Shown: piece after piece, positions 42,373-51,479 of the stretch
How positions within the stretch are numbered: the stretch's first letter is position 1
Layout of the letters: each line of letters begins with the position of its first letter
Assembly: GCA_017625435.1 (NCBI GenBank)
Contig: JAGAKX010000033.1
Coordinates: 1 to 64,000 of the forward strand
Direction of reading: 5' to 3'
DNA length: 64,000 bases
Source of the DNA: Clostridia bacterium
Lineage (GTDB): Bacteria; Bacillota; Clostridia; Oscillospirales; Acutalibacteraceae
The notes under the pieces: generated by a model
Databases searched by the model: none
Told to the model about the DNA's origin: nothing
Seen by the model: the letters and a program-made list of their open reading frames with translations, nothing else
Translations under genes and position numbers: made by a program

Positions 42373-43842
42373 TCAGAACTGGAAATAAAGGAAGGGATTG
42401 TAGGAGTCGCCTACAAGAGATATTGAAGCTAAAAGAATAAGCACAAGGGGAAGTGCAATATCAAGCACTCTGTATGTGATATTTACGGGACGGTTTGTTT
42501 TACCGAACTTTATAAGAAGCTTCTTTGCCGTTTTTACAACGGGGGTGCAGGCTACACAGCAGATGATAAAGAAGAAGACATAGCCCGAAATAAAGCTTGT
42601 TGCTTCATAAGTTGAGGCAGGGTTGCCGTTAAGTCCGAACATACCCTTGAGCACGGTGCCGAGTATCGTGAAATCGGTGAATTTGAAGAGCACCCATCCG
42701 AAGAATACCGTAACAAGAAGATAGATTCTGCCGACAGGCTTTACCTTTTCAAGGTACTTGCCGAAGATGAATTTTTCGAGAATAAGAAGCACGAAGAAAT
42801 ACAGTCCCCACAAGACGAAGTTCCAGGATGCGCCGTGCCACAGACCCGTAAGTCCCCATACTGCAAAGAGATTGAATACCTGACGGACCTTACCTTTTCT
42901 GTTGCCGCCGAGAGGTATATAAACATAATCTCTGAAGAAAGTGGAAAGTGACATGTGCCATCTTCTCCAGAAATCCGTAACGGAATAGGCGGTGTAGGGG
43001 TAGTTGAAGTTTTCCTTATAATGGAAACCTAACATAAGCCCCATACCTATAGCCATATCGGAATATGAAGAGAAATCGAGGTAAATCTGAAGCATATAGA
43101 ATGCCATACCTGCCCAGAGTGCAAGTGCGGAACGGGAAGTTATTGCCGCAATATTATCGGCAAGAAGTGCACCGTTGCCGATAGCCGCATCCGTAAGCAG
43201 AAGAGTGTCCGCAACCGCACCGCAGCCGTTTGCAAGAATAGCTTTTTTTGCAAGACCCGAGGCAAAGCGTGTAAGTCCCTGAGACATCTCAGCAAGGTTT
43301 TCATGTCTTTCCGTCAGCTCGTTTTCAATGTCGCCGTAGCGTACAATGGGACCTGCAATACACTGGTGGAAGAGAGAAGCGTACAAAAGCACCTTCCAGT
43401 AGCTTTTCTGCGAGGGCACGTCGCCTCTGTAAACGTCAATTACGTATGTCAAGAGCTGGAATGTATAGAAGGATATACCGATAGGAAGAGTTACCTGCGG
43501 TACAGGTATAAGGTCCTTTCCTATAAGAGCATTGAAGGATTCCACAGCAAAGCCGATATATTTGAAATAGCCTATTGCGCCTATGCAGACAGCTACCGCT
43601 GCGGCAAGCCACAGCTTCTTTTCGTTGGGTGTCCGTGACGTGTCTATAAGACGTGAGAACAGCCAGCAGAACAGGGCCATAAGCACAAGTATAGCAACAT
43701 ATACGGGCTCTCCGAATGCATAGAATACAAGCGAGAAGAGCAGAAGAATGATGTTCCTTGTTTTTACGGTTTTACAGCAAAAATAACAGAGAAGATTTGC
43801 AGGTAAAAACGCAAACAGGAAAAATAAGCTTGAGAAAACCAT
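42373..43842 (-). CDS. MBOAT-family O-acyltransferase (AlgI/PatA-like)
   Basis: A 489-residue protein with about 11-12 membrane helices. MBOAT signatures: DFWRRWHMSLSTFFRDYVYI (about residues 287-306), PLGGNRKG, and GLTGLWHGASWNFVLWGLYF with the catalytic His (about 325-345). AlgI-type proteins pass acetyl groups across the membrane to a partner such as the DHHW protein next door. Starts MVFSSLFFLFAFLPANLL. The 250 bp upstream (43843-44095) are AT-rich and hold the divergent promoter of the ABC exporter. Confidence 0.93.
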   Translation of the reverse strand: MVFSSLFFLFAFLPANLLCYFCCKTVKTRNIILLLFSLVFYAFGEPVYVAILVLMALFCWLFSRLIDTSRTPNEKKLWLAAAVAVCIGAIGYFKYIGFAVESFNALIGKDLIPVPQVTLPIGISFYTFQLLTYVIDVYRGDVPSQKSYWKVLLYASLFHQCIAGPIVRYGDIENELTERHENLAEMSQGLTRFASGLAKKAILANGCGAVADTLLLTDAAIGNGALLADNIAAITSRSALALWAGMAFYMLQIYLDFSSYSDMAIGMGLMLGFHYKENFNYPYTAYSVTDFWRRWHMSLSTFFRDYVYIPLGGNRKGKVRQVFNLFAVWGLTGLWHGASWNFVLWGLYFFVLLILEKFIFGKYLEKVKPVGRIYLLVTVFFGWVLFKFTDFTILGTVLKGMFGLNGNPASTYEATSFISGYVFFFIICCVACTPVVKTAKKLLIKFGKTNRPVNITYRVLDIALPLVLILLASISLVGDSYNPFLYFQF

Positions 43843-44036
43843 TTTTCAGTATCCTTTATTTTTATTTTGCACAAACCAAAAAATTCACGCAATAGTGTTT
43901 TCTATTATCTCTTAAAAACAGATAAATTACAAGGGCAAAAACAAAATTAAGGAAAAATTGTAGAAATAAACAAAATAATGTTGTTTATTTTATAGTAAAT
44001 TAAAAGATATGAATTCATTATTGTGTTATGTTTATA

Positions 44037-44065
44037 TTGTTTTTTTTATAGAAATGTGGTATTAT
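44037..44065 (+). promoter_or_regulatory. Promoter of the heterodimeric ABC exporter
   Basis: TTGTTT (44037-44042), a 17-nt spacer, TATTAT (44060-44065), about 30 nt before the start codon. Confidence 0.5.
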
Positions 44066-44095
44066 AAATAGAATTAATCTGTACGGAGGCACAGA

Positions 44096-45931
44096 ATGAA
44101 AAAGGTTTTGTCGATGCTGGGACCCCATAAGGTTCCTCTGATACTCTCAATATTTTTTGCTACGGTAAATACCGTAATGCAGCTGTTTATTCCTCTTTAC
44201 ACAAGTAAAATTGTTGACGAGGGAATACTGGGTGAGAATATGCAGCGCCTTCTGGAGCTTTGCTTGGTGATGCTGGGATTTACGGTCCTGAGCATCATAA
44301 CCTCAATTGCAAATACTTATTTTTCCACAAAAACCTCGGTAGGGTACTCAATTACTCTGAGAAATTATATATTTGACAAGGTGTCCCGTCTTTCGCAGAG
44401 TGATATTGATAAAATCGGTGTATCCTCTCTTGTTACGAGAACAACCAACGATGTCCGCCAGGTTCACGATATTGTTCTTTCAACTCTTAAGTCCCTTATA
44501 CCTATCCCCATAATGCTTGTGGGCGGTCTTGCAATGGCATTCTATATGAATCCGAAGCTCGCAAGGCTTTCGCTTCTTTCAATTCCCGTGCTTATGGTTC
44601 TTGCAATTATCATTATAGCAATCATTGTGCCTATGTATTCCAAGGTTCAGAAGCTTGTTGATAAGATGAATCAGATAATGCGTGAAAAAATCAGCGGTAT
44701 AAGAGTTATCCGTGCCTTCAATAAGACACAGTATGAGGACAATCGCTTTGCCGATACCAATCTTGAGCTTACGGGATTGGGGCTCAGAGCAGCCCGCATT
44801 ATGGCGTGCTTCATTCCCGTGCTTACGGTGCTTCTTTACTCTCTTATCTGTGTTGTCATTTATCTCAGCGTTGATGCTGCCAATTATCTTGATGTTGAAA
44901 CACAGTACGAGCAAATCAGGGCTACTCTCCCGAATATGTTTGCCTTTATTACCTTTTTCGGACTTATAATAAGTGCTATTACCTCCGTAGTTTCAATTTT
45001 GGTTTCCATTCCCCGTGCCGTAATTTCCGGCAAACGTATAAAAGCAATTATGGAAGCTGTTTCCGATATCGTGCTTCCCGAAAATCCCGTGACTCCCAAG
45101 GAAGAGGATGCAGGTAAGCTTGAATTCAGCAATGTTTCCTTCAAGTATAAGCCCCGTCCTGCCGAAAAGAAGAAAAAATTCGCTCTTAAGAAAAAGAAAA
45201 CAGAAGAAAAGCCACAGAAGCCTTTTGAGCTTAAAAATATCAGCTTTGCCTCTGCTCCCGGAGAGACCACGGCCATTATCGGTATTACAGGCTCCGGTAA
45301 AACCACACTGTGTAATCTCATTCCCCGTCTTTATGATGTAACCGAGGGTGAAATTAAAATTGCAGGTGTAAATGTAAAGGATTTAAGCCCTGAGGAAATC
45401 GGAAAGCGTATTGCCTTCATTCCGCAGACAGCATACCTTTTCAGCGGTACAATAAGAGATAACATCTGCTTCGGAAAGAAGGATGCAACCGATGCCGAAA
45501 TCTGGAGAGCTCTTGAAATAGCTCAGGCAAAATCCTTTGTTGATTCTCTTCCCGACGGACTTGATTCCTTTGTTTCTCAGGCAGGTAAGAATTTCTCCGG
45601 CGGTCAGAAGCAGAGACTTTCAATCGCACGTGCAATAGTGAAAGGCGCGGAAATTATTGTTTTTGACGATTCCTTCTCAGCTCTTGACCTTGCAACGGAT
45701 GCCCGTCTTCGTGCATCGCTTCGCGAAAACCTTTCCGATGTGAATATTGTAATTGTAGCCCAGAGAGTGGGTACCGTGCTTAATGCCGACCGTATAATCG
45801 TGCTTGATAACGGTGAGCCCGTGGGTATGGGCACTCACAGGGAGCTTCTTGAAAGCTGTGAGCTTTACCGTGAGATTGTTGTTACTCAGCTTTCCGAGGA
45901 AGCACTCGAGGAGGTGAACGGCAATGAGTAA
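44096..45931 (+). CDS. ABC exporter half-transporter A (degenerate catalytic site)
   Basis: A 611-residue exporter subunit: six membrane helices (about 1-310) then an ATPase domain. Walker A GITGSGKTT near residue 395 and a normal signature FSGGQKQRLSIARA. The Walker B glutamate is Asp (VFDDSFSALD, about 523) and the H-loop His is Gln (VAQRVGTV, about 554). A Lys-rich insert (EKKKKFALKKKKTEEK, about 355-372) sits before Walker A. This is the degenerate partner of a TM287/288-type heterodimer with the next gene (8-nt overlap). Likely drug or lipid export. ACGGAGG precedes the ATG. Confidence 0.93.
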   Translation: MKKVLSMLGPHKVPLILSIFFATVNTVMQLFIPLYTSKIVDEGILGENMQRLLELCLVMLGFTVLSIITSIANTYFSTKTSVGYSITLRNYIFDKVSRLSQSDIDKIGVSSLVTRTTNDVRQVHDIVLSTLKSLIPIPIMLVGGLAMAFYMNPKLARLSLLSIPVLMVLAIIIIAIIVPMYSKVQKLVDKMNQIMREKISGIRVIRAFNKTQYEDNRFADTNLELTGLGLRAARIMACFIPVLTVLLYSLICVVIYLSVDAANYLDVETQYEQIRATLPNMFAFITFFGLIISAITSVVSILVSIPRAVISGKRIKAIMEAVSDIVLPENPVTPKEEDAGKLEFSNVSFKYKPRPAEKKKKFALKKKKTEEKPQKPFELKNISFASAPGETTAIIGITGSGKTTLCNLIPRLYDVTEGEIKIAGVNVKDLSPEEIGKRIAFIPQTAYLFSGTIRDNICFGKKDATDAEIWRALEIAQAKSFVDSLPDGLDSFVSQAGKNFSGGQKQRLSIARAIVKGAEIIVFDDSFSALDLATDARLRASLRENLSDVNIVIVAQRVGTVLNADRIIVLDNGEPVGMGTHRELLESCELYREIVVTQLSEEALEEVNGNE

Positions 45932-47822
45932 GAAAAACAAAGCAGCAATCCCCGAAACAGAATATCAGAGCAGATATTCAGCTTACCGCGGGGACAGAAA
46001 AGAAGAAAGTAAGCCCGAAAATGCCAAGGGTACATTTTTGCGCTTCATTTCCCTTATAAAGCCTTATGCCGTTCCTATGTTTTTTGTTGTGCTTACTTCA
46101 ATGCTCAGTACCCTGTGCAATGTTATAGCACCGAGATTTATGGGTAGTACCATAAACATTCTTCAGGAACAGATTGATGTCAGACTTTCCGGTGGCGTAA
46201 TTGATTTTACCGCAACCTATGGCCAGGTCAAAATCCTTGCCGCCCTTTATCTTTCCGCAAGCTTCTTTTCTTTCCTTCAGGAGTTTATTTCCGCGGGAGT
46301 TTCACAGCGTCTTGTATGCGGACTCAGAGCTGACCTTAATGCAAAGCTTTCCCATCTGCCGTTGAGCTACTATGACAAGCAGACTAAAGGTCAGGTTATT
46401 TCAAAAATCGTAAATGATATTGAAAACGTAAGCGGAAGCCTTAAAAGCAGTATTCTTACGGTTATGACAAGCGTTATTCAGGTTGTGGGTTCATTCGTTA
46501 TGATGTGCATTTCGGGTAATTTACCGATGACCTTTGCCGCAATATGCCTCGTTCCCGTGTCTGCTCTTGTGTCTTATAAGGTTTCAAGGATATCAAAGGT
46601 ATGGTTCAGACGCTACTGGGATACCATGGGTGATCTTAACGGTCATATTGAAGAGATGTATGCAGGTCATACAATTGTCCGTATGTTCGGTCACGAGGAT
46701 GAATCCGTTAAGGAATTTCGCACAATAACCGAAAGACTCGGAAAGAATTCGTTTATGGCAAATATGATTTCGGGTATTCTAAGCCCTGTTCTGACGCTTA
46801 TAAACAACTTAAATTATGTATCTCTCTGTCTTTTGGGCGGTGTCTTCTTTATCGGCATAAAAAACGGCACAATTCCTGCCAATGCCTTCGGAGGAATAGG
46901 CGATATCTCAACATTCCTCTCTTATTCATCGCAATTCTCAAACCCCATAATCAATGTATCCAAGATTATAAACAACATCCAGTCGTCACTTGCTTCCGCA
47001 GAAAGAGTGTTCAATATGCTTGACGAGCTTGATGAAAAGCCCGATGTCAGCACTAATGACCACAAGGATGTGCTTCACGGTGAGGTTGAATTCAGGGATG
47101 TTTCCTTCAGATATGTTGAAGACAGACCTCTTATAGATGACCTTTCATTTGTTGCAAAGCCCGGCAGTATCACCGCAATAGTCGGTCCTACGGGTGCAGG
47201 CAAAACCACAATCGTAAATCTTCTTATGCGCTTCTATGATGTAAATTCCGGCACAATCACCATTGACGGTACGGATATTTACACAATGTCAAGAGATGCT
47301 CTCCGTGCAAACTTCGGTATGGTACTTCAGGATACCTGGCTTTTCAAGGGTACAATCCGTGAAAACATCAAGTACGGCAGACAGGATGCTTCTGATGAAG
47401 ATATGATTGAAGCCGCAAAGGCAGCACAGATTTATGACTATATTATGAGCCTTCCCGAGGGCTTTGATACGCCTCTTACCGAGGATGCAGCAAACATTTC
47501 TCAGGGTCAGCGTCAGCTTCTTACAATTGCCCGTGCAATATTGGTTGACCCGAAGGTGCTTATTCTTGACGAGGCGACATCCTCTGTCGATACAAAAACC
47601 GAGCAGAGGATACAGACAGCCATGAATGAGCTTATGAAGGGAAGAACAAGCTTCGTTATCGCACACCGCCTTTCAACCATCAAGAACGCCGACAATATTC
47701 TTGTTATGAAAAAGGGTGCAATTGTCGAGCAGGGCACACACGAAGGGCTTCTTAAGGCAGACGGCTTCTACGCTCTTCTTTATAATTCACAGTATACAGA
47801 CGGTATTCCGCCTGAAGATTAA
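45924..47822 (+). CDS. ABC exporter half-transporter B (consensus catalytic residues)
   Basis: A 632-residue exporter subunit with a longer N-terminal cytosolic tail (about 35 residues), six helices and an ATPase domain. Walker A GPTGAGKTT near residue 420, Walker B LILDEATSSVDT with the catalytic Glu (about 548) and H-loop AHRLSTI (about 579). Its own signature is altered (ISQGQRQLLTIARA). Its Walker residues therefore pair with the good signature of subunit A to form the working site. Overlaps subunit A by 8 nt, so the two are made in equal amounts. Confidence 0.95.
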   Translation: MSKKNKAAIPETEYQSRYSAYRGDRKEESKPENAKGTFLRFISLIKPYAVPMFFVVLTSMLSTLCNVIAPRFMGSTINILQEQIDVRLSGGVIDFTATYGQVKILAALYLSASFFSFLQEFISAGVSQRLVCGLRADLNAKLSHLPLSYYDKQTKGQVISKIVNDIENVSGSLKSSILTVMTSVIQVVGSFVMMCISGNLPMTFAAICLVPVSALVSYKVSRISKVWFRRYWDTMGDLNGHIEEMYAGHTIVRMFGHEDESVKEFRTITERLGKNSFMANMISGILSPVLTLINNLNYVSLCLLGGVFFIGIKNGTIPANAFGGIGDISTFLSYSSQFSNPIINVSKIINNIQSSLASAERVFNMLDELDEKPDVSTNDHKDVLHGEVEFRDVSFRYVEDRPLIDDLSFVAKPGSITAIVGPTGAGKTTIVNLLMRFYDVNSGTITIDGTDIYTMSRDALRANFGMVLQDTWLFKGTIRENIKYGRQDASDEDMIEAAKAAQIYDYIMSLPEGFDTPLTEDAANISQGQRQLLTIARAILVDPKVLILDEATSSVDTKTEQRIQTAMNELMKGRTSFVIAHRLSTIKNADNILVMKKGAIVEQGTHEGLLKADGFYALLYNSQYTDGIPPED

Positions 47823-47851
47823 TAAAGTTTTATTTTACGGAGGTTTTTATT

Positions 47852-48271
47852 ATGCTTAAAGGTATTCCCGCTATTATTTCTCCTGAGCTTCTCAAAATTT
47901 TATGTGAAATGGGTCACGGTGACGAAATTGTTATCGGTGACGGCAATTTCCCTGCTGCATCCTGTGCACAGAGACTTATCCGTATGGACGGACACAATGT
48001 TCCCGAAATTCTTGATGCAGTTTTACAGCTTTTCCCTCTTGATACCTACGTTGATGCTCCCGTAGGTCTTATGGCTACAACAAAGAATGACCCCACTCCC
48101 GAAATCTGGGCAACCTATCACGAGATTGTAGATAAGAACAACGGCGAAACAAAATTCGAAGAGGTTGAACGCTTCGAGTTCTATGAAAGAACAAAGAAGG
48201 CTTACGCTGTAATTGCCACAAGCGAAAAGGCTTTATATGCCAATATTATTCTTAAAAAGGGCGTTATTTAA
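47852..48271 (+). CDS. fucU: RbsD/FucU-family sugar mutarotase (L-fucose mutarotase-like)
   Basis: A 139-residue protein of the FucU/RbsD fold, interconverting sugar anomers. MGHGDEIVIGDGNFPA (about residues 17-32) carries the catalytic His/Asp region, with DAPVGLMATT and the C-terminal YANIILKKGVI. The size and sequence favour FucU (fucose) over RbsD (ribose). ACGGAGG precedes the ATG. The next-but-one gene is a rhamnulokinase/fuculokinase-type kinase, which supports a deoxyhexose role. Confidence 0.85.
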   Translation: MLKGIPAIISPELLKILCEMGHGDEIVIGDGNFPAASCAQRLIRMDGHNVPEILDAVLQLFPLDTYVDAPVGLMATTKNDPTPEIWATYHEIVDKNNGETKFEEVERFEFYERTKKAYAVIATSEKALYANIILKKGVI

Positions 48272-48963
48272 TGGAATATTTCTATTTCCTCTTTCTTGCC
48301 GCTGAAATTGTTCTCGGATATTTTTATATTACGCGTCCGGGCAGACTTAAATACAAAATGGCGGCATCCGTACCCTTTGTTGCGGCAGGAATATATCTTA
48401 CGGTAATTTCCGGAAGACTTACTTTTCCCTATGCACTTCTCATAGTGGGCGGACTTTGCGCTTCGTTTATAGGTGACTGGGTGCTGAAATATGACCTTTT
48501 CGGAATGAAGGGACTTCCCGGCATTGTTTTTTTTGCTCTGGCGCACATTCTCTATATCAGCGCATTTTCCGTGAGAGTACCCTTTGCCGCTTATGACCTT
48601 TGGCTTATTCTCCCGTGGATCGGTATGCTTGACGGGGAAATATTCCTTAAGAAAAAGCTGAAAATTGACTTGGGTGCTACAGCTCCCGCTGTGCTCATTT
48701 ATGCTATGATAATCAATGCAATGGTTATTCTCGGCATAAGGACTGCCGTGCTTACAATAAACGGCGGTATGTCAGCGCTCCGTTCAGCGGTATTGATGCT
48801 GGGCGTTATAATGTTCATTGTTTCCGATGCCGGAGTATGTCTTATGATGTTTGACGGCAGGACGGAAATAAAAATCAAGGGAAAAGCCATAAAGCTTGAC
48901 CCCGTAAACATCGTTAATTACTGCGGCGGGCAGATGCTTATTGCGGCATCTGTGCTTGTTTAA
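48271..48963 (+). CDS. YhhN-family membrane protein (lysoplasmalogenase-like)
   Basis: A 230-residue protein with about seven to eight helices. Characteristic YhhN/TMEM86 segments: SFIGDWVLKYD (Asp near residue 72), FALAHILYISAF and FIVSDAGVCLMM (Asp near 191). Animal homologues hydrolyse lysoplasmalogens; bacterial members are less well studied. Starts on the last base of the fucU stop (TAATG), so it is translationally coupled to fucU. Confidence 0.82.
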   Translation: MEYFYFLFLAAEIVLGYFYITRPGRLKYKMAASVPFVAAGIYLTVISGRLTFPYALLIVGGLCASFIGDWVLKYDLFGMKGLPGIVFFALAHILYISAFSVRVPFAAYDLWLILPWIGMLDGEIFLKKKLKIDLGATAPAVLIYAMIINAMVILGIRTAVLTINGGMSALRSAVLMLGVIMFIVSDAGVCLMMFDGRTEIKIKGKAIKLDPVNIVNYCGGQMLIAASVLV

Positions 48964-49009
48964 TTTAATATTGAAACAGGGTAAGGTTTTCAGAAGTAAT
49001 TTGCACTTG

Positions 49010-49112
49010 GTATCGTAGGGGAGGGGTCGCCCCTCCCGTTCAGAAGGGTTGTAGCTTTTTTATTTACAGAAGTTATGCCACGGGCGGGGAAACCCCGCCC
49101 CTACCGTACTTG
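49010..49112. repeat. GC-rich cruciform intergenic repeat
   Basis: Two GC-rich hairpins (GGGGAGGGG-tcg-CCCCTCCC at about 49018-49037, and CGGGCGGGG-aaa-CCCCGCCC at 49081-49100) are enclosed by an outer pair GTAGGGG (49015-49020 region) and CCCCTACCGTA (49098-49109). It looks like a dispersed palindromic element of the GTAGGGG type common in Clostridia, sitting between the YhhN-type gene and the kinase gene. Confidence 0.65.
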
Positions 49113-49152
49113 CATATCAGTCTGATAAATTTTTATCTGAAAGGAATTTGTT

Positions 49153-50619
49153 ATGAAAAAGGTTCTTGCATTTGATTTTGGTGCTTCATCTGGCAGAGCA
49201 ATTCTCGGCACCTTTGACGGCAATAAAATAACACTTAAGGAAATCCACCGTTTTTCCAATGATCCCGTAAAGGTGGGCGGTACGTTTTATTGGGACGTGC
49301 TGCGTCTTTTCCACGAAATAAAGCAGGGAATTCTTAAGGCAAAGGCTGAGGGCGGATTTGACTCCGTAGGTATTGACACCTGGGGTGTTGACTTCGGTCT
49401 TATTGATGCGGACGGCAGACTTTTAGAAAATCCCGTGCATTACCGTGACGACAGAAACACGGGAATGATTGAGCGTTCAGCTGAATTTATAGACAAAAAG
49501 CGACTTTATGAGCTTACGGGTATTCAGTTTATGGATTTCAATACCTGCTTCCAGCTTTTAAGTCTTAAGCTTAACCGTCCCGAGCTGCTGGAAAGAGCGC
49601 ACAAGCTTCTTTTTATGCCCGACCTTCTCTCTTATTTCCTTACGGGTAAAATGTGCGGTGAGTATTCAATTGCTACCACATCTCAGCTTGTTGATATAAA
49701 GAACAGATGCTGGAGCGATGAAATCTGCAATGCCTTCGGTATCCCCAAGGGAATTCTTCCCGAAATCGTAAAAACAGGCTCCGTTCTCGGTAACTTAAGC
49801 GACGAAATCTGTGAGGAATTAGGTGTTCCCTCGGTTCCCGTAATTTCCGTTGCCGGCCACGATACACAGTCGGCTGTTACTGCCGTTCCCAGTCTCGAAA
49901 AGGATTTTGCTTTTATAAGCTGCGGAACCTGGTCTTTGTTCGGTACGGAAACAGATACACCCATCGTAAATGAGCAGTCCCTTAATTTCAATATCACAAA
50001 TGAGGGCGGATATAACTATACAACCGCATTTCTCAAGAATATCTGCGGTCTGTGGCTTATTCAGGAAAGCCGCCGTCAGTGGATAAGAGAGGGTAAGGAA
50101 TATTCCTATGCCGACCTTGAAAAAATGGCTCTTGAATGTGAGCCCTTCAAGTGCTTTATTGACCCCGATGCTCCCGATTTTGTTGCTATGGGCGACCTTC
50201 CCGGCAGAATTAAGGAATTCTGCAGAAGAACGGGTCAGTATGTGCCTGAAACCGTAGGCGAGGTTGTAAGGTGTATTTATGAAAGCCTTGCACTCAAGTA
50301 CAGATATGTTCTCGGCGGAATCGAAAAATGTACGGGTAAAAAATATCCCCATATAAATGTTGTGGGCGGCGGTACAAAGGACGGACTTCTTTTACAGATG
50401 ACCGCATCCTCCTGCGGTATCCCCGTTTACGGCGGACCGATTGAAGCTACCGTTTTCGGAAACATTGCAATTCAGCTTATGTCTATGGGTGAAATTAAGG
50501 ATATCACAGAGGCAAGACGTATAATTGCAGAGGGTGAAAACCTCAGAAAATACGAGCCCGTTGATACTTACAAATGGGCAGAGGTTTCCAAAGAATACGA
50601 AAAATATATAGTAGGATAA
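49153..50619 (+). CDS. FGGY-family kinase, rhamnulokinase/fuculokinase-like
   Basis: A 488-residue sugar kinase. Opening KKVLAFDFGASSGRAILGTF, then SVGIDTWGVDFGLIDADGRL with PVHYRDDRN as in RhaB, the ATP segment FISCGTWSLFGTE, and VVGGGTKDGLLLQMTAS near residue 395. Sequence is closest by eye to rhamnulokinases, but the fucU gene upstream suggests L-fuculose or a similar ketose may be the substrate. GAAAGGAA precedes the ATG. Followed at 1 nt by rsmA, so the housekeeping genes downstream may share its transcript. Confidence 0.85.
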   Translation: MKKVLAFDFGASSGRAILGTFDGNKITLKEIHRFSNDPVKVGGTFYWDVLRLFHEIKQGILKAKAEGGFDSVGIDTWGVDFGLIDADGRLLENPVHYRDDRNTGMIERSAEFIDKKRLYELTGIQFMDFNTCFQLLSLKLNRPELLERAHKLLFMPDLLSYFLTGKMCGEYSIATTSQLVDIKNRCWSDEICNAFGIPKGILPEIVKTGSVLGNLSDEICEELGVPSVPVISVAGHDTQSAVTAVPSLEKDFAFISCGTWSLFGTETDTPIVNEQSLNFNITNEGGYNYTTAFLKNICGLWLIQESRRQWIREGKEYSYADLEKMALECEPFKCFIDPDAPDFVAMGDLPGRIKEFCRRTGQYVPETVGEVVRCIYESLALKYRYVLGGIEKCTGKKYPHINVVGGGTKDGLLLQMTASSCGIPVYGGPIEATVFGNIAIQLMSMGEIKDITEARRIIAEGENLRKYEPVDTYKWAEVSKEYEKYIVG

Positions 50620-50620
50620 T

Positions 50621-51478
50621 ATGAAGCTTACAGATATAAATGTAATAAAAAGAATACTGGGCCGACACGGCTTTTCCTTTTCAAAGGCTCTCGGTCAGAA
50701 CTTTCTTATTGATGAAACAGTCTGCCCGAGAATGGCTGAGATGGGCGGAGCAAAAGAGGGTACCTGTGCTGTAGAAATCGGCCCCGGTCTCGGAGTTCTG
50801 ACGGTTGAGCTTGCAAAAAGAGCCGATAAGGTTATAACAGTTGAGCTCGATACCCGTCTTATTCCCGTGCTTGCCGAAACGCTCTCCGATTACAGAAATG
50901 TAGAGGTTATAAATGCGGACGTACTGAAGACGGATTTGCATAAGCTTATTGCCGAAAACTTTGACGGCAAGCCCGTAAACGTCTGTGCAAATCTCCCTTA
51001 TTATATAACGTCTCCCATCCTTATGTACCTTCTTGAAAGCAAGCTTCCCGTGGAGAATATCACCGTTATGGTGCAGAAGGAAGCTGCAGACCGCCTTTGT
51101 GCAAAGGTCGGCTCAAGAGATTCGGGTGCAATTACCGTTGCGGTAAATTACTATGCCGAATCAGAGGTGCTTTTCGATGTCGGCAGAGAATGCTTTACTC
51201 CTTCCCCCAACGTTGATTCCTGCGTAATAAGGCTTAAGGTAAGAAAAGAGCCTCCCGTAAAAGTGCAGGACGAGGAATTTTTCTTCAGAATGGTAAAGGC
51301 AGCCTTTTCACAGAGAAGAAAAACCGCTTCAAACGGAATTTCCTCGGGAATGGGTATTGCCAAGGATAAGGTCAGCGAGGCTCTGAACCTTTCGGGGCTT
51401 TCTCCCACAGTAAGGGCAGAGGCGCTTACAATGGAAGAACTGGCTCTTCTTTCGGATAATTTGTTGAAGGTAAAGTGA
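50621..51478 (+). CDS. rsmA: 16S rRNA (A1518/A1519) dimethyltransferase RsmA/KsgA
   Basis: A 285-residue methyltransferase modifying two adenines near the 3' end of 16S rRNA during 30S maturation. SAM motifs: KALGQNFLIDETV (about residues 22-34), CAVEIGPGLGVLTVELA and VCANLPYYITSPILMYL with the catalytic NLPY (about 124). The C-terminal helical domain (FSQRRKTASNGI, LSPTVRAEALTMEELALLSD) is complete. Starts 1 nt after the kinase stop and ends 1 nt before tmk. Confidence 0.97.
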   Translation: MKLTDINVIKRILGRHGFSFSKALGQNFLIDETVCPRMAEMGGAKEGTCAVEIGPGLGVLTVELAKRADKVITVELDTRLIPVLAETLSDYRNVEVINADVLKTDLHKLIAENFDGKPVNVCANLPYYITSPILMYLLESKLPVENITVMVQKEAADRLCAKVGSRDSGAITVAVNYYAESEVLFDVGRECFTPSPNVDSCVIRLKVRKEPPVKVQDEEFFFRMVKAAFSQRRKTASNGISSGMGIAKDKVSEALNLSGLSPTVRAEALTMEELALLSDNLLKVK

Positions 51479-51479
51479 T

